Assembly (NCBI GenBank): GCA_963971225.1
Contig: OZ020267.1
Location: 94,911,648 to 94,975,647 of the forward strand
Length of the DNA: 64,000 nucleotides
Direction of reading: 5' to 3'
Source: Melieria omissa
Taxonomy: Eukaryota; Arthropoda; Insecta; Diptera; Ulidiidae
Shown: piece after piece, positions 1 through 9,916 of the stretch
Layout of the letters: the number at the start of each line of letters is the position of its first letter
Numbering within the stretch: the stretch's first letter is position 1
Program-made: the position numbers and the translations under genes
Notes under the pieces: model-generated
What the model saw: only the letters and a program-made list of their open reading frames with translations
Database searches by the model: none
Told to the model about the DNA's origin: nothing

Positions 1-220
1 TTCATTCATTGCCAACACTGTCTTCGGGCATCACAATAAGCCCTTCAGGCCTCCTTGCCTAACCCAACCCAACCAACGTACAATCTCGTGTTTTATAATT
101 CGCAACATCTCAAAAATATTACAATATCGGAAACAAAATTAATAGTAAAATATGAAAAGATTAAGGCGCCCACCAATTGCCATGTGGCAACAAAAATCGT
201 TAGTGTGATGAGATTAATTG

Positions 221-319
221 TATTTATTTTATTTTATTTTACTTTATTTTATTTTACTTTATTTTATTTTATTTTATTTTATTTTATTTTATTTTATTTT
301 ATTTTATTTTATTTTATTT
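221..319. repeat. (TTTTA)n microsatellite
   Basis: About 100 bp of pentanucleotide TTTTA/ATTTT repeat with two early TTTTAC interruptions. The open frame across it is only translated repeat (LFYF-type periodicity), so no gene is called. Bases 1-220 show nothing recognisable. Confidence 0.95.
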
Positions 320-515
320 ATTCAGAATAGGTTACATTAAGTGCAATAATAACCGTCTTTTAATTACACCTGAATCAGAATTAAATTTCAATCAATATAA
401 AGGAAAAAAAGATAGGAAAGTAATGAAAGATGAAAAGGTTGATTGGGTATAAAAAAGAAGATGAAGATGCGCCTTGCAATCATAACTGATCCTCTGCAAT
501 CAGAGTGCTCTGAAA

Positions 516-762
516 TCTGTGGCCGTAAGGAATAACAGCCAAAGTCGAGTTAGGACAAAATTGAGTTATTACCACCATTGCATTCGTCGTATTCAAATGT
601 ACTACTACACAAAATTCTATGGCTTTTGCTCATAAAATGAATGTTTTACGCCCCAAAATCTAAAATTTATCTAGTTAAATCTAAAGCAAATTCAAAAATT
701 AAAAGTGCTCTCCTGAAAACTTCATAAAATCGACTTTGGCTATTATTCCTTATGGCCACAGA
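516..762. mobile_element. Short inverted-repeat element (MITE-like), copy 1
   Basis: A 33-nt arm at 516-548 (begins TCTGTGG, ends AAGTCGA) is repeated in inverted orientation at 730-762 with only two mismatches. The arms enclose about 180 bp of AT-rich DNA with no open frame. The same kind of arm, differing at about 6 of 33 positions, bounds an element of almost the same length at 35597-35845. That supports a dispersed family rather than a chance hairpin. I could not settle a target-site duplication, so the superfamily is unknown. A non-autonomous DNA transposon is the simplest reading. Confidence 0.6.
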
Positions 763-1689
763 AATACTCATACAATTTTATAGCCTTATAGTTCTTTCTG
801 TTTAGCTCAACCCTTGTAACTTCAGGAACTGAGTTCCAGACTCTGACGGCACTAACGAAAAAAAGTCGAGATGTTGTTAAAAAATTTTACATTGGGACAA
901 TTAAATTGTTGTGATATATTTTGGATTTAAAAGGTATGAGCTTTTCACACAAATAAAAAGGATCCGACACCGAATTAACGTACAAAAGTGGGGATTAGCT
1001 GTACCTTTCCCCATTTGCTTCTTCTCGCCATCTGAAAAGACCTAATGACATTGAGCATTAGTCCTCAGTACCAACCTTCAACCGGCAAAAATTTCCTACC
1101 AGCACTTGAGCAAACACACACTTTTGCATAGAGTGTGCACGCACATATGTACGTTGAAATGTACTTTTGTAGAACACATATCGTATGTGCATACATATGT
1201 ATGTATGTGTGTGTAAGTGCATGTTTGCACTTTCTTGAAGTGTTACAAGTACATTTTGGTAATTGACATTTTGACATCCATTGCCACACTCGAAAGTTGG
1301 CTCCATGGTGCGGATCAAGTGTCCTTAAAGAGTAACACTTGAATTTATTACTTATACATACACAGCCCACACACCCGCGCCCCACGCTCAACATGCAACA
1401 TGCATGCACGACTGTGCAGCGGCGGCAGGAGTTTATCGACGAGAGGGCACTTTGTATGCCAATATGCCCGCAAGTACCCGCAAGTGCGGCTATGAATAAA
1501 AGTTGGGCTCTTTGCTGTCAGCAGCAGCAGCAGCAGAAATAGCAAAGGCCCAAAATCAGCAACTACAACAAGAACGGCCAAACCGCGTCCAAAGGCCAAC
1601 CGGTCCAGCGGCTTACAGCGCTGCACGCCGGGTGGGTGGGTGGTTGGCTGGTCGGCATTGTTGGCTGCACAGTTTGGGTCGCAGTGGCC
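763..1689. other. Non-coding stretch with short tandem repeats
   Basis: No coding signal is seen. It contains TATG/CATA-type microsatellite DNA at about 1140-1215 and a run of six CAG triplets at about 1519-1536. Short overlapping frames on both strands look random. Confidence 0.6.
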
Positions 1690-1901
1690 AGCACGTTGAC
1701 AAGGGTCAATTATCAATTAAAGCGGAAAGTTTGTAACAACACAAACACAGCAAATACAACGAAAACACACAAAAAGACGAGAGTGTTAAAAATTGTGCGG
1801 AAAGTGTTAAAAGTGTCACAAGCCAGCAGGAACACTCGAACCGCACCGCCAGCGGTTGTTTGAGTGAGTCGTCGAGTGCGTTTGTTTACACATTTGTTTC
1901 T
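1690..1901 (+). promoter_or_regulatory. Candidate untranslated first exon (5' UTR-like)
   Basis: This A-rich, T-poor tract has the AAAA/GTGTTAAAA/AAGTG texture typical of fly 5' leaders. It ends in a good splice donor, TCT followed by GTAAGT, with the intron starting at 1902. There is no long open frame. It could be a remote non-coding first exon of a plus-strand gene, possibly the loh-like gene far downstream. Nothing in the sequence links them, so the call is weak; RNA data would be needed. Confidence 0.2.
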
Positions 1902-3032
1902 GTAAGTTGTTTTTACGATGTGACAAAAGCCGAAATCGACACTTGAATAATTTGCAAAAGCATTAAACGCCACAGCCACTTGCTGTGATTTCCAGCTGGC
2001 AGCACTGCGAGCAATTTGTTCAAAACTCGCCCCAGCCTGGCTGCCGTTGATTTGGGTTTGGGCAGCAACGCCAACCTCATCAATATATGCACATATTTAT
2101 TATACATTTTGACTATTCTGGAGTACTATTCATAATTCTGAAGACCGTGAAAATTCTATGAAAATGGTTTGGTCTGTGTTGGGTCGTGATCGATGATGAC
2201 CGCAAAACCCCAAGACCACACTGCGGCATTCCATTGTTGCCTAAAACAACACAGAATCCTCTCAATTCTATTATTCTCCGTACTCGTACTCTACAAACAT
2301 ACATACATACATACATACTATACTTTTCTTCAGAGCAACAATGATCTTCCAAATTCTATAATGCGGTGCCCGTATTCTCTACCGCCGTGTGCCTCGTCCA
2401 GCCTGCACTGACCACACGTCGATAGTTCGCACAGCCTCGACGAACGAACAATGCCGGCGAGCGAAATGATTAGTCATTAGAGAGTCGCTTTCACATGCCG
2501 GCGCTGGCTGGCTGGCTGCTGCTCCTCGAAAGAAGTGGAATCGCTGCGCCGTTGCGGCTCAATTATCATAAGCGCGTACGATTATTCAATTAGGACGCAG
2601 CCAATGAACCCGGCATCCACACGCTCGACCGCACACAAACACTCGCACTTTGCCGCACGACTTGCGCGGCACACACTGCCAAGTGGCGACTCGAGGCGGG
2701 GAGACAACGTTCGTAGGTAGCGCTAACGGCTGGGGCGTGCACCGTGTGCGGTGAGCGGCGTTAATTGCGTTGTGGGGTTGAAAATCAATTGGATAAATCT
2801 ACAACGCGTTCCAATGTCAAATTCCTTGGCAGCAATGTTATCTCTATTGGTGTTGTTATTGTTGTTTTCGGTGTCGAAGACGTTGAGGGAAAACATTGAA
2901 AGGACGAGCATGGACAGTGGCGGCGGCACTATTGGGATTGAAGGGGAACACAACATTTGACTGTGGAAAAATCAGTGGAGACTTTCCTACATTTCTACCA
3001 TCTGAGGAAATTTCTAGTATGTTGAACGAGCT
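1902..3032. other. Non-coding stretch, ACAT repeat
   Basis: No supported gene. An (ACAT)n tract lies at about 2298-2321. A short ATG frame at 2814-2960 begins with a leucine-rich stretch, but that is the translation of TTG-repeat DNA. Confidence 0.6.
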
Positions 3033-3035
3033 TTA

Positions 3036-3453
3036 CAGTCAAAACTAAATTGGAGCGTTAGCCGCAAGCAACTGTCAAAATTGCTTCATGCCCATACAAA
3101 TTGTATGGGACAAACCGCAATTGAAACGCTCTGCCGCTGAACTATTCGAATTTCCAATTTTGACAAGGCGTTAGCGGTTGAAGTTGGCTGCGACTAACAA
3201 AAACTACAGGCGTTTTTGTATTTATATTTTATTTGATTTAAATTGTGAGGAATTTATTCAAATAAGAGCTAAGTTTTGCAAAATAGTAATAATTTGTTGT
3301 TTTTTGGCAACTAAATAGATATTTTTTTGACATTTGTTTTCATTTCATGATTTTGACAATCCCAACGCAACGCTTCAATTTCGGTATGCCACACTGAGCG
3401 AAAGCGTTGCGTCAGAAATCGCAACGCTCAACGCTCCAATTTAGGTTTCACAG
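3036..3453. mobile_element. PIF/Harbinger-like MITE (418 bp)
   Basis: The left end reads CAGTCAAAACTAAATTGG. The right end, read inward on the other strand, is CTGTGAAACCTAAATTGG, followed on both sides by AGCGTT. The element is flanked by a 3-bp TTA duplication (3033-3035 and 3454-3456), the TWA-type target of PIF/Harbinger elements. The interior has repeated GCGTTAGC-type subterminal motifs and no transposase. It is a non-autonomous copy. The superfamily rests on target-site size and end structure only. Confidence 0.65.
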
Positions 3454-3456
3454 TTA

Positions 3457-6184
3457 GTTTTATTCGACTTTTTTAAGGTTGAAACTCAATTCAATTCAAA
3501 CTCGATTAAGCGCCACAAAATAACAAACCCCGAATATTCAAAACCCATTACTGAGAAAATCCATGCCACGTTTTAAATATTTTATATCGAATTTACCTTC
3601 CAATATGAATAACACTCAAGTCGGGAACGGTGTGCAATATTCCTTAACTACGCACCTGAACCGTAGACACAGTGCGACATTGACAAAAACAGCCAAAGGG
3701 CCACCGCTCGTCGCTTTCACTCGCAGATATCCTTCCTCGAATGTTGCTAATGATTCGTGTAACCATTTACGACTTCGCCACTCGGCCATTAACATTCCTT
3801 CGCGCCGATGCGGACGGGTTGATAAAAACATAAACAGCGCGCACACAACACGGCGAGGGAGCGGCAAAGAGTGGAGGGGACAGATTGACTGCGATGAGCA
3901 GAGACGGTGCCGCCACGGAAGTTCTCTAAGCAGTGCTGCTGCGCGTGTTGATTTGGTTTGGTTTTAATGAGCTTTAAGTTGGATTGCCGAGAACAATTCG
4001 ATAGAAGATAAAAACACAGAGTTGGCTCAACGGCCGAAGAAGTAGTGGGAGCCACCGCCGCGAGGATGTCGAAAGCGACTCGACCTCGACTGCTGTTGGG
4101 AAAATTAGTGAAACAATGTTGTTAATTGCCCGCGGGGATTTATGGCCAATCAAGAGGTCGTTTTATTGTCGGCCGCAACAAGCTCCGTGCCGAATCGAGA
4201 GTGGATGCCGACCCGGCGTGCGGAAGACATTAATGCGCTGCTTCGCCCAAAACTGCCGCCGGTGGCGACGCCGATTGCTCGGCGCATTGTTTAAATAAAC
4301 TCGGCGTTATTTATGAAATGAGTTTGATTTCATGGTTTCCTTTATTGCTATATGATAGTTTGTAGGTGTTGTTGTTTTCGCAGCGCTTAACAAATTTCTT
4401 CATTTCTATGTTGCTGCTTCTGCTACGGACATTGCTCGCCAGCAGCGCAGGCCGACTGAACGGTAAATCGCCATGTCAGGTTGTTGGTGAATTTGCTGCA
4501 GACAGGTCGCATTAAAATTCATTGTGGCAACAAGGAAACTGCATTAGTCGCGTGCAACTGACGTCGGCTCGGAGTGGTGCCGGGGCTGTAGCGGCGGCTG
4601 GACGAGCCGAAAATCAATTTTTATCTATTCAACAGCAGGGCACAGTGGGCCCAACTGGCGTAAACCCGGTTGTGCGCAGTTTCGCTCGAACATAAAATGC
4701 AAATGAGACTCACGCCACACTGTGCGCGGCTGCGGTTACTGCTGTTACAACAACGCCGGCAGACGCCTCGTAAACTTTACAACAGAAGCGCGTTAAATGC
4801 TTTTCCGAGTCGAGCAGGTGGCCATTGCACCGTTGAACTCGACAGACGATGACTGGAAATGCGATGCTCCACATACATTCGAAATCGTTGTTATTTATTT
4901 TTATTGCTATTGTTACTGTTGTTGCTATTGTCGTTGCAGCTGTGGTTTTGTTATTGCCGCCAACTTTCAGTCAACGGGGTTAAAGTGATTTGCATTCGCC
5001 GCTCGTTCGCCGGCTCACGTTTTGTTCTGCCCGCAATCAGGTTCATTACAAGTATTACTATTGTTGTAATTGCAATTGCCGAAACTAGTTAATTCGCCAA
5101 TTTTCCCTTTGAAATTATTTATAATTGGAATATGAAATACGAAAAATCAATAGAGCCCATGCAGCGCACACTCCACATTTGGAGGTTATGTACTCGTGCA
5201 GCCTGCACTCCGCTGGCGCATTTGGGTAGTTTTTGTTTCTCTGCGTTTTTTCACCCACATCAATATTTGCCAACTTGCAACATATGGAAATCGGTGTGCG
5301 GCAAGTGTGGTTCGTGCGGCTTGTAACGGTACATATGCGTATAATTCGGCCGATACATGCACGCTGTGCCATCACAGAAATTAAAGTGCACTCGCTCGAA
5401 AACTCTTCATTATGTCGGACAATATTGACAGCCAACCGACGCGCCGATTGACCAACAAGCCAGCCAAATGGCCGGCCAGACCGACGGCCAGGCAGCGAGC
5501 CTTATACGGATTTTTCCGTCCGTCTGCACGAGCCTGCGCGCTTTAGTCTATTAATTTGCAAATTTCTGTGTGTGAACAAATGAAATTGTTCGCTCAGCGA
5601 TTTTGCCACTGGAGGCGAACCGGCCAGCGGCCAGCCGCACGTCACACACACGCACGCGCCGCGCACCCTGCGCGTGCAATGCGTCATCGCTGCCGCTGGC
5701 CACGGGCCATGAAATTGCATTGTGTTGCTTACTTCCGGCCAAACGTCCAATTCACACATCGATCAGGAACAGCGGTGCTGGAAAGATATGTTACAAAAGG
5801 ATAATGCAATGTAACATTACAAGAATGACTCAAGAATGACCCTTGACTAAGTTGCTTACGTCCTGCACCCTGCCACATCTGTGTAGTTTGCCTACTTTCA
5901 ATTGCCAACAGAAAAATCTACACCAATTCCTATATTAACAAATATATTAAAAAAAGAAAAATGCATCAATATGAACAAATTTCATATTGATACTGATTAT
6001 AATGATTATCTCTTAATTATATCTTAAAAAGGGAGCGTGTTAGTAAACATCGCACATAACATAACAAAAACATAAACATTCGTTTACATAGTCTTCAATT
6101 CTAAGACTTCTTCTTCAATTGAAAGCAGAGCTGATTGATTGTGGATAGGATTCATTTTTTTATAAACCAACTCTTTCCAAGTGT
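3457..6184. other. Non-coding stretch with GC-richer blocks
   Basis: GC-richer segments at about 3.8-4.3, 4.4-5.1 and 5.4-5.8 kb alternate with AT-rich DNA. Open frames reach about 134 codons but overlap on several strands, have no recognisable motif, and often start at non-ATG codons. Leucine/cysteine runs near 4.87-4.95 kb are translated TTATTG repeats. Conserved non-coding or UTR sequence is possible. Confidence 0.5.
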
Positions 6185-6189
6185 TCATA

Positions 6190-6411
6190 GATAGTTTGAG
6201 CCACAACCACATCCACACTCATAGCGAGGCAATAGGTTTGATTCCCAGCTCGGGCTGGTCAAACGCTCATCTACTTCTATCGCTATCCACATGAACCAGA
6301 TGGAAATTACAAGAATCGCACAAGTGCGCTCTCGGCAAGCAATCAAACCTTCAAGTGTAAAAGAAAAAACTACCAATCCTCGTTCGGATACGGCGTTAAA
6401 CTATAGGTCCC
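6190..6411 (+). mobile_element. tRNA-derived SINE, copy A (head truncated)
   Basis: A B-box-like GGTTTGATTCC near 6236 is followed by a body shared with copies at 6418-6615 and 42450-42705, and by the tail CGTTCGGATACGGCGTTAAA plus TAGGTCCCCTCCCTCC. The A-box half is missing or too diverged to see. The right edge abuts copy B in opposite orientation, giving a tail-to-tail pair. Confidence 0.6.
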
Positions 6412-6417
6412 CTCCCT

Positions 6418-6615
6418 CCCTTCTCATATTGGAGGTTTTGCCATTGCCTGCCAAGAGCGCACATGTGCGATTCTTGTAATTCTCATCTCTCATCTGCTTC
6501 ATGTGGAAAGCGATAGAAGAAAACGAGTTTTTCACAAGCCCGAGCCAGGAATCGAACCTGGGGCACTCGGTATGAGAAGCCAGCGCGCTACCCGCTGGAC
6601 TATCGAGGCCGGCTT
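6418..6615 (-). mobile_element. tRNA-derived SINE, copy B
   Basis: On the minus strand the head carries an RNA polymerase III A box (TAGTCCAGCGG, at 6602-6592) and a perfect B box (GGTTCGATTCC, at 6558-6548), at normal tRNA spacing. The would-be acceptor arms do not pair, so this is a SINE head and not a tRNA gene. The body matches copies A and C, with shared blocks such as the complement of GGAGGTTTTGCCATTG. The far 3' tail is missing where it meets copy A. Confidence 0.7.
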
Positions 6616-6625
6616 CGATTACTTT

Positions 6626-8739
6626 AAATACAAATAGATCCGTCTCCATAATTTTCCGCAACATAGTCAGCGCGTAAACTGAAGTTAAAATTAAGTACCA
6701 CAAGAAGTTTTCATCAGTTCTGGGTCGCAGATCATAGAGTGCTTTATGTCAGATATATTCCATGCCGTACACTCTCTTAATTGAGGGATCATGCCTTCCA
6801 GTACTCAAGGTCCTCTAAAGCATTCATTCAATACAGTATTGTGAGTATTCTGAGCTTCTTCGGAAGTGCATATATAACTAGTTGTAACTTCAACACATAT
6901 TGCAAGCAACTTCGAGTCACACATTTCCGCTCATACCCTCTAAATATCCTCCTTGTCCACGCCCCTTGCAACTACATGGCTTATTGCCCAATAGCCTTGA
7001 GTTGCCTTGGAACATGGCCCAAAAACTGTGCAATATTTTTTTTAATTGTGCTCGTAACCGTTGCAGCCATACGGCCCCCATCAGCATCCGGTGCAAGTGG
7101 GTCTGACAGCTCGCCCAATTCGCCTGAGCCTCAGACAACGAGGCTGCGGCAGCGCATCCATTTCAATTCCCCTCTCTTCCGCTTAAGCCGTCGTAATCCC
7201 TCACATGCTTTCGCCAATGCTTGCAATGCCCGCTCCGGTTTCGAGTTATTTTTGTTAATTTCGATTCGCGTTAACCTTAAAATTGAATTTGCATAAGCAA
7301 GCGCCACACATTTACATGGCAGCGCTGGCTGTCGCAACAAATGGCGCACATTACGCGCGGGCTGCAGGTGAGTGTGTCGCACTGCATTCTGGCATTTTGA
7401 GAAATGCAACAACATTTTTCATCATTGCAGCACATCCGAGGTGCGAAAGAGAAAACGAGCGTGTGCGCGAACGGAAATCAGCAACAAAATGAACACTTTT
7501 TGTTTGGCATTTTTTGGCATTTACAAATCGGCAAGTCATAATAGCCACACGATCCGCGGCAATATGCAACGCTTCGCCGTACTAATGATAATTGTAAATT
7601 GTGTGAATAATTATTTTAGCGCGAGTGGCCAATGAAGCGCACGTCGAAAATTCATATAAATTGCGCAATATGCGAATTGCAGCAGCGGCAGCAACAACAC
7701 CAAAAGCAACCAAAGCAATGGCTGCGGGTCAAATTTTCTGGAAAATAATTCAATTTTTGCTGGTAATCTGAGTAATGTGAAAAGTGCTCGGCGAAAAATG
7801 TGCGAACGGGGGCGGGGGGCACAAAATAATACGAGTTTAATAGTTGACGATAAATGAAATATTTTGATTATTAATGGTGCGTGGGTTTGCGCGGCAAATT
7901 CTGGTAATTAATTGCTGCTTGAGGCAGACGACTGGGCAACTAGGTTAAGCCGAATGCGTTGCAGTCGACCGTACCGGGCAGTGGAAGCTGGACAGTGGGT
8001 TCGTTCCAGTTATTCATTGCAACGTAAAATGTGGAATGTGCATTTCTTTATCAATGCCGAAACAAGCGTTGCTCTAAAGCCGCTGAGAGGCAACAAGTCG
8101 TGCTGAGTTGCACGTTTCTTAAGTTTTCGTCCCGAGATAAAATCTGCTCTGCACGCACAAGCAGTAAAAAACCTTTCAGCTTTGAAGTGCGGCGCATTTG
8201 ATTCTAAAGGCGGCGTCAGCGGCGTTGAATACCTTCTGACATTAGAAGCAAACAAATTGAGCTGTTTTAGTAATGATTCCGAATTATCATATTTCACCAA
8301 GAAGGCAAATTTGAAGATAAAATTGTATTCTCTTGAAACTGGATCAGCCGAAAATAATGCGATGCCGCTTTGGAATGCCAAATTTAAGTGTAACTAATAT
8401 ATTTAACGAACAGTCTGAGCTAACTTTTACCAAACATTTATTTAAACAAGATCGCTTTGGAACAGAGCGTCTTATAACAATCACCATATAGCGAGGTTAT
8501 ACCAGATGAAAAGCTAGTTTTGAAGAACAAAGGTTGGGAAAGAGTAGAAAATTTGTTCTTAGGAAAAATTTAAGCTCAAAAGAAGAAAATAAAAATAATT
8601 CCAAAAAATTGCAAACTTAGCTTATCAAAATACTTTGAAATTATGGAATGGTAACTAAAAAATAAGTAAGTAAAATAAATGCATTTGGGACAAAACGTGA
8701 GACATGACCTTCTGTAAAACATCACTTGATAACCTCACT
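6626..8739. other. Non-coding stretch
   Basis: No supported gene. The longest frame (171 codons at 6781-7296) has no recognised motif and overlaps frames on the other strand. A G-run (GGGGGCGGGGGG) lies near 7808-7819. Confidence 0.5.
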
Positions 8740-8743
8740 TTAA

Positions 8744-8982
8744 CACTAGAAACACCATTGCGGTCATTTTGAGTGTTTTTCATTGTTAAATATCTGTATT
8801 TTCTTTAGTATCTCTATAAACTTTTGCTTATAGACTTTTATTTTATTATCAGGCTCTACAGATAGATCTACAATTACGGTCTAACAATTACAATTAGCCA
8901 GATCCAATGTGTACTTTTCGAGATATCAGCGGATATAATATGTAGTCTTTGTAGGTGTAGAAAACTTGCAGTGTTTTTAATG
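8744..8982. mobile_element. TTAA-flanked piggyBac-like MITE, uninterrupted copy
   Basis: A 239-bp non-coding element sits between TTAA at 8740-8743 and TTAA at 8983-8986. It starts CACTAGAAAC and shares most of its length with the copy at 29278-30594, for example the block TGTACTTTTCGAGATATCAG. TTAA targets with short inverted ends are the piggyBac signature. The right end is decayed here. This copy preserves the empty site for the insertion found in the second copy. Confidence 0.75.
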
Positions 8983-8986
8983 TTAA

Positions 8987-9698
8987 CAGCAGCCACATTA
9001 ACTTAAGACTCCGCGCCTAACCCACCTTAACCCAGATTTGCCGAAGGTACTATAGATATGTAGTATACCTAAATTTCAGTTTATCGGTTAGAAAGTTGAC
9101 GTAGCATCTTTGCACTGGTGTACTACATGTAGTAAAGTCGACGTATCTGAGTTTAATTCTTATATCAAGTCTTTGCGACTTCAATATTATTAAATTTTGT
9201 TTGTTTAATTGATCGTAAAATAACCAAATATGTAACAATTTGTATACAATTACAATTAAATATGTATTTCACTTTCATTTGCGTATGATTAGCAAAACAA
9301 AACATCAGTTTTAATGACGCACTGTAAATATTAATGAGACAAATTAATGGTTGTTAGTGAAAAAAGTTTAATTATTCATTAATTTTTTGCGTGTTCTTTC
9401 ACAACTTGCGATGCAGGTTTTACACATTTATTAAATGCAAATAATGCACAGACCAAAACATTATGTTTCGATAATTAATAATTAGTTATTTATCAAAAAA
9501 CATTTGCTTCTTGCTGAATGTTTCCAGCTCTTGGCATTTAAAGTAAATGTTAACAAATAGTTTAACGTTATTATTAATTTGTAATTTAACTTTCTTGATT
9601 TGATATTAATTCATTTTTTTAATGAGTTTTTTGAAAAATCTCAATGTGACTCCATTGACTTGACCATATGACTTAATCTGAATAAAAATCAACATTGA
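8987..9698. other. AT-rich non-coding stretch
   Basis: Very AT-rich with many TTAATTAA-like words. No gene or bounded repeat was seen before the retrotransposon target site. Confidence 0.6.
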
Positions 9699-9702
9699 GA
9701 AG

Positions 9703-9916
9703 TGTAACACACGGTTTCTGATTGATGATTTTGAGCTTTTATTAATTTCATTGTCCAAAGCAAGTTAACTTAAGTTTCTAAAAACAATACAAAGTATGTG
9801 GAGTGCGCGACTATGCGAGTGCGCGACTATGCGATTGCGCGACTATGCGATTGGGCGACTATGCGCGTGCGCTCACGACGATTGCCGAATGCCAACTTAC
9901 TCGTTGGTCGGTGACA
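9703..9916 (-). repeat. 3' LTR of the retrotransposon
   Basis: A 214-bp repeat identical to 14612-14825 except at 9881. It contains four tandem units with core CGACTATGCG at 9808, 9824, 9840 and 9856, an exact 16-bp period. The last codons and the stop of the gag-pol frame (stop at 9899-9897) lie inside this LTR. Confidence 0.95.

Noticed and set aside
2814..2960. ATG frame starting with a leucine-rich, signal-peptide-like stretch
   Set aside because: The leucines come from TTG-repeat DNA, the start context is poor, and nothing links it to a mature protein. A small secreted peptide is not excluded.
6540..6612. Possible tRNA gene on the minus strand
   Set aside because: A and B boxes are good but the acceptor arms do not pair, and the sequence belongs to a multi-copy SINE.
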